Source of the DNA: Desulfovibrio sp.
Lineage (GTDB): Bacteria; Desulfobacterota; Desulfovibrionia; Desulfovibrionales; Desulfovibrionaceae
Reading direction: 5' to 3'
DNA length: 46,777 nucleotides
Assembly: GCA_031290615.1 (NCBI GenBank)
Contig: JAITNF010000062.1
Coordinates: 1-46,777, forward strand
Shown here: positions 30,218 through 37,858 of the stretch, piece by piece
Layout: each line of letters opens with the position of its first letter
Numbering within the stretch: the stretch's first letter is position 1
The notes under the pieces: generated by a model
What the model was told of the DNA's origin: nothing
What the model saw: only the letters and a program-made list of their open reading frames with translations
Database searches by the model: none
Translations under genes and position numbers: made by a program

Positions 30218-30332
30218 TTGAGAGTTTTTTATTTAAGAATATTTTTTTGAAAAAATATACCTATATATAGCTAAAAATACAAAGATTAGCAGTGCCGTCA
30301 TCAGGTAAAAACATTCTTTATGCAAAACTATC
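30218..30332. repeat. ~115-bp AT-rich dispersed repeat, copy 2 (mucR-PNPOx intergenic region)
   Basis: See copy at 27502-27617. Confidence 0.85.
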
Positions 30333-30461
30333 TTGTTTTTTCTTCTTCGTACTTGAAAGAAAGGAGAACTTGCGACATAATGTTTTCAACCTCGTTGGTA
30401 ATAGTTCGTTTGTACAAATTCATTTTATCAGTTTGTTTTTACAAACAGAACGATTTTTTTC

Positions 30462-30890
30462 ATGGTGAATCAAAGTATGCGTAGAAAAGAACGCGAAACG
30501 ACAGATCCTACCTTCATGCAAGGTGTGCTGGCCGACGCCAGGGAAATGTTCCTCGCACTCAACTATATTGCGCGCCGTCACCATTGCGCGATGGATACGC
30601 GCGTGGGGTTTTTCACCGCCGTAGACATTGCCTGGGACGGCACAACCACCCTCTACCGTAGTGTATGCGGCACGAGCAGGGCCAAAATAACGGACGACGC
30701 GACCCTCAAAAACGAAGTGCTCAAGGTGATTGACGAGCGTTTTCAAGCTTCGTGCCGCTTTCCCGTTCCCGAGGAAAGACTGGAGGAGGCCACTGTTGTG
30801 CGTGTGGAGATCGATTCCCTTACGGGCAAATATTCCCGGCGTGGCGAAGGACCCAACTCGGCAATCTCAAGCGTCAAGTGCGATAAATGA
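30462..30890 (+). CDS. Pyridoxamine 5'-phosphate oxidase-like (FMN-binding) protein, probably internally deleted
   Basis: 'MRRKERETTDPTFMQGVLADAREMFLALN' and 'HCAMDTRVGFFTAVDIAWDGTTTLYRSVCGTSRAKI'; the usual intervening strand region appears absent. Confidence 0.6.
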   Translation: MVNQSMRRKERETTDPTFMQGVLADAREMFLALNYIARRHHCAMDTRVGFFTAVDIAWDGTTTLYRSVCGTSRAKITDDATLKNEVLKVIDERFQASCRFPVPEERLEEATVVRVEIDSLTGKYSRRGEGPNSAISSVKCDK

Positions 30891-30891
30891 A

Positions 30892-31410
30892 ATGACAATC
30901 TTTCTCGTCGGTCCGCGCGCTTGCGGCAAAAGCACCATCGGAGAGCTTCTGGCCCGCCGACTAGGTCTGCCCTTCGAAGACATAGACGCATATCTGCGGA
31001 GGAGCCTCGGAATGACTGTGGCGCAAATGGTGGCGACCGCCGGCTGGGAATATTTCAGGAACTGTGAAAATGACGCCCTACGCGAGACGGCGGAGCTTCT
31101 TGCTGACGGTGGGGTGATAGCCACGGGCGGGGGTATGGTGCTCAGGGCGGAAAACCGGACCTTCATGCGCGCCGCGGGCAGGGTATTTTTTCTCTTTGCC
31201 CCAGCGGAGTTGCTTGCCGCGCGCTTGGCGGCAGACCCGCAAAGCGATCTGCGGCCGCCACTAGCCGACGAAGCGGCCACAGATTCGTCCGCACGGGAGA
31301 CCCTGTACAGGGAGGCGGCACACCATACACTGGATGCCGTCTGTCAGCCGGAAAAAATTTGCCGGAAAATTTCAAGTATTATATCGAATTACAATAAGTT
31401 ACAGCCTTAG
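30892..31410 (+). CDS. aroK: Shikimate kinase
   Basis: 'IFLVGPRACGKSTIGELLARRLGLPFEDIDAYL', 'GWEYFRNCENDALRE', 'GGVIATGGGMVLR'. Confidence 0.9.
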   Translation: MTIFLVGPRACGKSTIGELLARRLGLPFEDIDAYLRRSLGMTVAQMVATAGWEYFRNCENDALRETAELLADGGVIATGGGMVLRAENRTFMRAAGRVFFLFAPAELLAARLAADPQSDLRPPLADEAATDSSARETLYREAAHHTLDAVCQPEKICRKISSIISNYNKLQP

Positions 31411-31429
31411 ATAAAAAATATGAAAGTTT

Positions 31430-31640
31430 TCATTTATAGACAGATAAAGCTATAGTCCACATTTTTTAAAAATCTGAAGCATTGTTAAAGCGTGCCAAAT
31501 CCGTAACGTAGCTTCAACAACCTTGTCTGATTTGGAGACAACCTTTGCTCGCCGGGTAATTCTGGTCAAATGATGGCAGATATCGCTGTTGTCTCTTTCA
31601 ATACAATGCTCCGGTTAGATGTATTTTTGAGTTGAGTCAC
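31430..31640 (-). mobile_element. IS1-like transposase C-terminal remnant
   Basis: Minus frame 'EHCIERDNSDICHHLTRITRRAKVVSKSDKVVEATLRIWHALTMLQIF'. Confidence 0.55.
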
Positions 31641-31855
31641 TTTGGTCCATACCTCAGTCCGGCGGCAAGTCGCGCTATGGAGCTTCTGTCCGCAAGATCC
31701 GGAACACTGCGTTGACTCCACACGTTCCTTAAGCTCTCGGATTTTATAGGGGATGTCATGAAATCTATGTGCTGATACCATGCAAAAAACCTTGTGATTA
31801 AGGAAGAGTACATGCTTATCACTCAATTCTCAAACCTGTTAGCGACACTGTTTAC
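31640..31855 (-). mobile_element. IS5-family-like transposase N-terminal remnant
   Basis: 'FCMVSAHRFHDIPYKIRELKERVESTQCSGSCGQKLHSATCRRT'; end ACAGTGTCGCTAACAGGTTTGAGAATTGAGTG matches the 13.73 kb copy. Confidence 0.65.
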
Positions 31856-31886
31856 GGAAAAAAACAGCGGCTGGATTCACGGCCCC

Positions 31887-31914
31887 TTGACGTTGGCGGG
31901 ATTTGTCGTATCTT
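31887..31914 (+). promoter_or_regulatory. Putative topA promoter
   Basis: TTGACG - 16 bp - TATCTT. Confidence 0.45.
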
Positions 31915-31947
31915 GCCCCTGCAACATTATTTACACAGGAAACATGC

Positions 31948-34233
31948 ATGGGCAAAAATCTTATTATCGTGGAATCCCCTGCCAAGGTTAAGACCATTAA
32001 AAAATTTCTTGGCCCGCAGTATGCTGTGCACGCCAGTGTAGGCCATGTGCGCGATCTGCCCTCCAACACGCTGGGGGTGGACGAAAGCAATGATTTTGCG
32101 CCGCAGTATCAAGTGATTGACAATAAAAAAAAGGTGGTCTCGGAGCTGCGTGCAGCAGCAGCCAAGGCAGAAACAGTCTTTCTGGCACCTGACCCGGATC
32201 GCGAGGGGGAGGCCATTGCCTGGCATGTGGCGGAGCTCATCCGCGACAAGGCAAAAAACATCAAGCGCATCCAGTTTAACGAGATCACAGCTAGGGCTGT
32301 CCTCGAGGCGCTGGAGAGTCCACGCGAACTCAACGCAAGCCTTTTTGATGCCCAACAGGCACGACGCGTGCTGGATCGGCTGGTGGGATACAAAATTTCC
32401 CCCCTTCTCTGGAAAACCGTCAAGCGGGGCACTTCTGCGGGACGGGTGCAATCCGTAGCGCTCAAACTGGTTGTAGAGCGCGAGATGAAGCGCGAAACCT
32501 TTGTGCCTGAAGAATACTGGCTTAACAAAGTCCATCTTTCCGCCGCCGTCTTGCCACCCTTTGTGGCGGATCTCGTCAAAATCAGGGGGAAAAAAGCCCG
32601 TGTGGCCAATGCGGAGGAAGCCACCGCCCTGGAAAGCTCTATAAAGGGCGTGCTTTTTCAGGTGAGCGCCGTGGAGGAAAAAGAGCGTCGGCGCGCACCG
32701 CAGCCGCCGTTCATCACGTCCTCCCTCCAGCAGGCGGCCAACCAGCGTCTCAACTATTCCACCAAACGCACCATGAACATCACCCAGCGTCTCTACGAAG
32801 GGGTGGAACTGGGCGAGTTGGGGCTCACCGCCCTCATAACCTACATGCGTACGGACTCCACCCGAATAGCGACGGAAGCGCAAAGCGCGGCCTGTGATTT
32901 TATCGCCAGCCGTTTCGGGCAGGACTATCTGCCTCCCAAACCCCACATTTACAAATCCAAGACCGGGGCGCAGGACGCGCACGAGGCCATCCGTCCCGTG
33001 GACGTGACCATTGTTCCTGATGAAACAAAGGCCTTTCTGCCGCCGGACCAATATGCCGTCTACAGACTCGTATGGTCACGATTCGTGGCTTCCCAAATGG
33101 CCGCCGCGCGTTTTCATGACACCACGTCTCGCATTATCTGCGGCGAAAGCGAGTGGAAAGCCAAAGGGGAACGCCTGCTTTTTCCGGGTTTTCTCGCGGT
33201 GATGCCCGCTGGTAGGGAAGAAACGACTGCGGAATTGCCACCCCTCGCGGCCGGACAGATACTCACTCTCGACAAGCTGGAGCAGACGCAGAAATTAACC
33301 CAGCCACCAGCGCGCTATACGGAGGCTAGCCTTGTACGGGAATTGGAAGAGCGCGGCATCGGCCGTCCTTCCACCTACGCGGCCATAATTTCCACCCTAC
33401 AGGATCGCGAATACGCCTGCATTGATGAAAAATACCTTGTGCCCACAGATTTGGGTCGTATTGTCTGCCGCCAGCTTTCGGAACATTTCGTCCGCCTGAT
33501 GGATGTTGGCTTCACCGCCCAGATGGAGGAGAATCTTGACAAGGTGGCGGAAGGTAGCCAGCAGCGGGTGGATCTTCTTCGTTCTTTCGCGGCGGAGTTC
33601 AATCCGAACCTCAATGCGGCCGCCGAAAACATGCGGAGCGTCAAGGGCGGGGTTGACGCGAATCTGCCCTGTCCGTTGTGCGGCAAGTCTCTTGTGATAA
33701 AATTCGGTAAGGCCGGAGATTTTCTGGCCTGTTCCGGCTATCCCGAATGCCGCTATACCAGCAACTTCATGCGGGACGAAAACGGAGACGTGAAAGCCAT
33801 GACCCCGAAAAGACAAGAATTGACAAAGGTTGGCGTGTGCCCCGAATGCGGCAAGGATCTTGTGGTCAAGAAGTCACGCATGGGCAGCCGTTTCATCGCA
33901 TGTACGGGATATCCCGACTGCCGGCGTGCCGCGCCTCTTTCCACTGGCGTGGACTGTCCGCGTTGCGGCGATGGAGAACTGGTGGAAAAAAGCACCAGAC
34001 GCGGCAAAATTTTTTACTCGTGCAACCAGTACCCCAAGTGTGACTTTGCCACATGGGACAAGCCTGTGCCTGGAGTCTGTCCGCAGTGCGATTCGCTCTA
34101 TCTGGTGGAGAAAGCGCGTAGAGACGGGGTAAAAATCGTCTGTCCCACAAAATGGTGCGGATATGTTCAGGAGCATGTCGCGGGGCTGGCTATTCCGCCG
34201 CAAGCTGTATGCGCGCAAACCCCGTCACTGTGA
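31948..34233 (+). CDS. topA: DNA topoisomerase I with C-terminal C4 zinc fingers
   Basis: 'MGKNLIIVESPAKVKTIKKFLG', 'DPDREGEAIAWH', 'ALITYMRTDSTR', 'GIGRPSTYAAIISTLQDREY', repeated CPxCG fingers. Confidence 0.97.
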   Translation: MGKNLIIVESPAKVKTIKKFLGPQYAVHASVGHVRDLPSNTLGVDESNDFAPQYQVIDNKKKVVSELRAAAAKAETVFLAPDPDREGEAIAWHVAELIRDKAKNIKRIQFNEITARAVLEALESPRELNASLFDAQQARRVLDRLVGYKISPLLWKTVKRGTSAGRVQSVALKLVVEREMKRETFVPEEYWLNKVHLSAAVLPPFVADLVKIRGKKARVANAEEATALESSIKGVLFQVSAVEEKERRRAPQPPFITSSLQQAANQRLNYSTKRTMNITQRLYEGVELGELGLTALITYMRTDSTRIATEAQSAACDFIASRFGQDYLPPKPHIYKSKTGAQDAHEAIRPVDVTIVPDETKAFLPPDQYAVYRLVWSRFVASQMAAARFHDTTSRIICGESEWKAKGERLLFPGFLAVMPAGREETTAELPPLAAGQILTLDKLEQTQKLTQPPARYTEASLVRELEERGIGRPSTYAAIISTLQDREYACIDEKYLVPTDLGRIVCRQLSEHFVRLMDVGFTAQMEENLDKVAEGSQQRVDLLRSFAAEFNPNLNAAAENMRSVKGGVDANLPCPLCGKSLVIKFGKAGDFLACSGYPECRYTSNFMRDENGDVKAMTPKRQELTKVGVCPECGKDLVVKKSRMGSRFIACTGYPDCRRAAPLSTGVDCPRCGDGELVEKSTRRGKIFYSCNQYPKCDFATWDKPVPGVCPQCDSLYLVEKARRDGVKIVCPTKWCGYVQEHVAGLAIPPQAVCAQTPSL

Positions 34234-35047
34234 CGGCGTCACCGACAGCCTTGACCGTTTCGCGCACGATATCGCTCACGCTTTTTTTGTCGTCACGTAT
34301 GAAGGGCTGCTCCAGCAGACAGACTTTTTTCTGGAATTTCTTCACGGCGCCGTCGGCGATCTTGTCCACAATGGCGTCGGGCTTGCCTTCTTCAATGGCC
34401 TTCTGGCGATAAATCTCGCGCTCGCGCGCCACGGCCGCCGAGTCAAGGCCGGCGGCGTCCAGCGACATGGGGCTGGCGGCAGCCACCTGCATGGCAAGAT
34501 TTTTGGCCAGTTCCTGAACCTCGGCCCTGTCAGCATTTTCAGCCTTACCTACGGCAAGATACACAAGAACGCCGATCTTGCGGTTGGAGTGAATATAGGA
34601 ACCCACAAGGTCGTTTTCCGTCCGGATGGAGTGGCGGACAAATTTGCCGAGCTGTATGTTTTCGCCCACAGCGGCGATAAGCTGGGTCAGCTCACAACCC
34701 ACAAGTGCCTCCAAGGCGGCGTGGTCAGCTGGATTGCTGTTGAGCACCGTCTGCGCCACGCGATTCGCCATGGCTTGGAACTGGTCACTGCGTGCCACGA
34801 AATCCGTTTCGCACAAAAACGCGGACAGAGCAGTGTGCTTGCCGTCAGCGCTTGTCGCCATGACCACAAGCCCCTCAGAAGTGGAGCGACCGGATTTTTT
34901 GGTGGCCTTGGCCATGCCTTTCTGGCGTAGCCAATCCACAGCCTTTTCCATGTCGCCCCCGACTTCCACAAGGGCTTTTTTGCAGTCCATCATGCCTGAG
35001 CCGGTTTTTTCGCGCAATTCCTTAACTGTCTGAGCGGTGATTGTCAT
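34190..35047 (-). CDS. tsf: Elongation factor Ts
   Basis: 'MTITAQTVKELREKTGSGMMDCKKALVEVGGDMEKAVDWLRQKG'. Confidence 0.97.
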   Translation of the reverse strand: MTITAQTVKELREKTGSGMMDCKKALVEVGGDMEKAVDWLRQKGMAKATKKSGRSTSEGLVVMATSADGKHTALSAFLCETDFVARSDQFQAMANRVAQTVLNSNPADHAALEALVGCELTQLIAAVGENIQLGKFVRHSIRTENDLVGSYIHSNRKIGVLVYLAVGKAENADRAEVQELAKNLAMQVAAASPMSLDAAGLDSAAVAREREIYRQKAIEEGKPDAIVDKIADGAVKKFQKKVCLLEQPFIRDDKKSVSDIVRETVKAVGDAVTVTGFARIQLAAE

Positions 35048-35069
35048 TCTAAGCTTTCCTCCACGGGAG

Positions 35070-35843
35070 TTATTCGCCGGCTTCCGCTTCAGCAGCTTCC
35101 TGAGCGGCGTCCACGGCCTTGATCATGGATTCCTCGGCGTCGGTAGCCAGACCGTCCTCGGCCATTGCGGAGCCGTCGAGGCAGGCTTCGGCAAAGGAGG
35201 CAACAAAAAGTTTGATGGCGCGGATGGCGTCGTCGTTGCCGGGAATGACGAAGTCAATCGTGTCCGGGTCACAGTTGGTATCAGTAATAGCCGCGATGGG
35301 GATGCCGAGTTTGCGGCATTCCTTTACGGCAATTTCTTCGCGGCAAGGGTCAATTATAACGGCCATCTGCGGCAGGCGATCCATGTTTTTGATGCCGCCG
35401 AGGGCATCTTCGAGCTTGCGCATTTCGCGCTGCAGAAGCAGGATTTCCTTTTTCTGGTAAAGGTTGATGGAGCCGTCGGCAAACATGGAGTCAAGTTTTT
35501 TCAGGCGATCGACACTTTTCTGAATGGTAACAAAGTTTGTCAGCGTGCCGCCCATCCAGCGGTTGGTCACATGGTACTGTCCGGCGCGGACCGCCTCCGT
35601 GGCCACGGATTCCTGCGCCTGACGCTTGGTGCCGATGAAAAGCACCTTGCCGCCACTGGCGACGGTTTGGACCATGGCGTCGTACGCCACACGGAATAGT
35701 TTAACGGTCTGCTGCAGGTCGATAATGTGAATATTGTTGCGGGCGCCGAAAATGTAGGGCCGCATTTTGGGATTCCAGCGCCGGGTCTGATGCCCGAAGT
35801 GTACGCCAGTTTCCAGCATCTGCTTCATGGTGACATAAGCCAT
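35070..35843 (-). CDS. rpsB: 30S ribosomal protein S2
   Basis: 'MAYVTMKQMLETGVHFGHQTRRWNPKMRPYIFGARNNIHIIDLQQTV'. Confidence 0.98.
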   Translation of the reverse strand: MAYVTMKQMLETGVHFGHQTRRWNPKMRPYIFGARNNIHIIDLQQTVKLFRVAYDAMVQTVASGGKVLFIGTKRQAQESVATEAVRAGQYHVTNRWMGGTLTNFVTIQKSVDRLKKLDSMFADGSINLYQKKEILLLQREMRKLEDALGGIKNMDRLPQMAVIIDPCREEIAVKECRKLGIPIAAITDTNCDPDTIDFVIPGNDDAIRAIKLFVASFAEACLDGSAMAEDGLATDAEESMIKAVDAAQEAAEAEAGE

Positions 35844-35949
35844 TTTTCAATTCCTCCCGGGGTTGTTGCCTCCAACCCGGCACTGACTGGATCTCACCGG
35901 CTCGTGCCGGACCCCGGATCCGGCCGGGATGTGTGTAATAGGAACGGAT

Positions 35950-35978
35950 TCTATAGCTCAACACCCCGACAATGGCAA
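35950..35978 (-). promoter_or_regulatory. Putative rpsB-tsf promoter
   Basis: Minus strand TTGCCA - 17 bp - TATAGA, ~100 nt upstream of rpsB with GC-rich inverted repeats in the leader. Confidence 0.6.
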
Positions 35979-36156
35979 GAAAAATATGACGGGAAAAACG
36001 CGGGGGGAGCGCCGGCCTTTCGGCATGTTCCGTGAAAAATGCCTTGACAAACGGTAAAGCTGAAGACATCGTCAACGAATACTCCCTTCCTTCTCAATTC
36101 CAAACAAAAAGTGTGGCATCCACAATGAAACTGCACTCTAAGTAGTGAGGTAATCC

Positions 36157-36620
36157 ATGAAGAGTTTTGCCATGCTTGGTATCGGCAAAACTGGCTGGAT
36201 TGAAAAAGACACGCCAAAATGTGGGCAGATGGACGGACGTTGTGCGTCCCATCGCGCTCGCTCCCTGGTCAGAGATTTCAAAAAGGATGGCGCGTCATCA
36301 TTCCGGATATCACCCCGGACTGGAGCGCCGTGGAATTCCAGGCCGGGTTTTCCATGCACTCCGGTAGCCTTTTGAACGGCTGGAAATTTCCAATTCATAA
36401 GGATAGGCTTTTCGCCGAGTTCTTCCACGTGAACGAGACTGACGGCAATATGGCCCTGCTGCCCAAGGACATGGAACCGGCCACCGCACCAAAAAGTACG
36501 GAGCCACGAATATCGTCAATTACCGCGAGAGTAACATTGTTGACCAGATTCTGGAAATGACCGACAAAAAGGGCGTGGACCGGGTTATCGTTACCGATTG
36601 TGGTGCTGGACAAGTAAAGT
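36157..36620 (+). pseudogene. Zinc-dependent (NADP) alcohol dehydrogenase remnant
   Basis: 'MKSFAMLGIGKTGWIEKDTPKCGQMD', 'VIIPDITPDWSAVEFQAGFSMHSGSLLNGWKFPIHKDRLFAEFFHVNETDGNMALLPKDME', then 'KKGVDRVIVTDCGAGQ' in another frame; internal deletions. Confidence 0.85.
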
Positions 36621-37313
36621 TTACGCAAAACGCACGCGGAAACCCGCAGATTCTATGACTTCGACGCTCACCGCGCCCGCACGCACAAGACGCAGGCAGG
36701 GTTTGCCCTGTTCCGTGGACAGGAGCGGTTCCACCAGTGTGGATGGCAGGCCGCCGGCGGGCGCAATGTCGCCTTCAAACACACCGGCTTCTCCGCCGTT
36801 TTGCTCACCTCGTTCATTTTGCTCATCTTGCTCGTCTTGTTCAAGAGCGAGCAAGAGTTGCGGGTCTATGTCCAACAAGCGACAAGCAGGCGGCCTGCCG
36901 TGTTGGTTGGCGCTGCTGGCCGTCAAAACGCCCCCGGCAAGACGCGCCAGCTCCGCAGCCTGCCTGTACGGGCTCACCCGTACGGCCGCCTTGCCCTCAT
37001 TGTTAACAAGTGGCGCGGGAAGAGCCGGCAAGGCCGGCAGCAGAACTGTGAGCGGGCCGGGCCAGAATTGTTCGAACAGGCCTTGCGGGACTATCTCCAG
37101 ATACGCCGCCTGTGCCGCCTGCTCCTTGTTAGCCGCCAAGAGCGGCAGAGGCTGCATCGGAGAACGCCTCTTGATGCGGTAGATGCGGGCGACGGTCGTT
37201 GCGTCCAGGGCGAGACAGCCCAAGGCGTAAAATGTTTCGGTGGGAAATATGAGTGCGCCACCGCGGCGAAGACATCGGGCGGCGTCGGCAACAGTGTTGT
37301 AGAGACGGGGCAT
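36621..37313 (-). CDS. Sua5/YciO/YrdC-family protein (L-threonylcarbamoyladenylate synthase)
   Basis: 'MPRLYNTVADAARCLRRGGALIFPTETFYALGCLALDATTVARIYRIKRRSPMQPLPLLAA', 'FWPGPLTVLLPA', 'AVRVSPY', 'GGVLTASSAN'. Confidence 0.9.
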   Translation of the reverse strand: MPRLYNTVADAARCLRRGGALIFPTETFYALGCLALDATTVARIYRIKRRSPMQPLPLLAANKEQAAQAAYLEIVPQGLFEQFWPGPLTVLLPALPALPAPLVNNEGKAAVRVSPYRQAAELARLAGGVLTASSANQHGRPPACRLLDIDPQLLLALEQDEQDEQNERGEQNGGEAGVFEGDIAPAGGLPSTLVEPLLSTEQGKPCLRLVRAGAVSVEVIESAGFRVRFA

Positions 37314-37803
37314 GGCTGGAAAACCCTTGGGACTGATCAGCGTGGGCAAGCTGAAAAAACAGTTTTCGGAGGGGGGGGGGAGACACCGCCGCCCACTACG
37401 AGGCGCAACTCGGACGCTGGCGGCGTCTGGACTGCATACAGGACAAGCGCGGGAGGCGGATGGGGTCCTCCAGACGCGCAACAAGTTGGAAGGGCAAAAA
37501 ATTCTAGAAGCCCTGCCTTCGGGGGACATTCTCCTTGTTCTGGACGAACAGGACGAACGGATATCCTTCGGCTGGTCGGCATCCTGCAAAAGTCCGGCCT
37601 GGAAAATCTCTGGCCTCTATGCTTTATTGTCGGTAGCACCTATGACCTTGACGATGCAGTGCGCACCGCGCGCCCGCCGTTTTTTGCGACTTGCCGACAT
37701 GACGCTGCCCCACGAACTGGCCCGCGTTTTCCTGCTGGAACAAATTTACAGGGCCGAGTGCATTTCTGCGGAATATGCCGTATCACAATTAAAATCAGAG
37801 CAT
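37312..37803 (+). pseudogene. rlmH: RlmH (23S rRNA pseudouridine-1915 N3-methyltransferase), multiply frameshifted
   Basis: Pieces in three frames: 'LGLISVGKLKKQFSE', 'HYEAQLGRWRRLDCIQ', 'NKLEGQKILEALPSGDILLVLDE', 'LVGILQKSGLENLWPLCFIVGSTYDLDDAVRT', 'RRFLRLADMTLPHELARVFLLEQIYRAEC', 'LRNMPYHN*'. Confidence 0.88.
37371..37380 (+). repeat. G10 homopolymer inside rlmH
   Basis: TTCGGAGGGGGGGGGGAGACACC. Confidence 0.95.
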
Positions 37804-37858
37804 TTACTACTTGAGATGTTTACTTTACGGCAGACAAAGCCCGCCTGCAAGCATCTTT

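Noticed and set aside
31927-33051. 374-aa minus ORF
   Set aside because: Antisense of topA; no domain.
34163-34930. 255-aa plus ORF
   Set aside because: Antisense of tsf.
36801-37814. 337-aa plus ORF
   Set aside because: Antisense of the Sua5 gene fused by chance to off-frame rlmH pieces.
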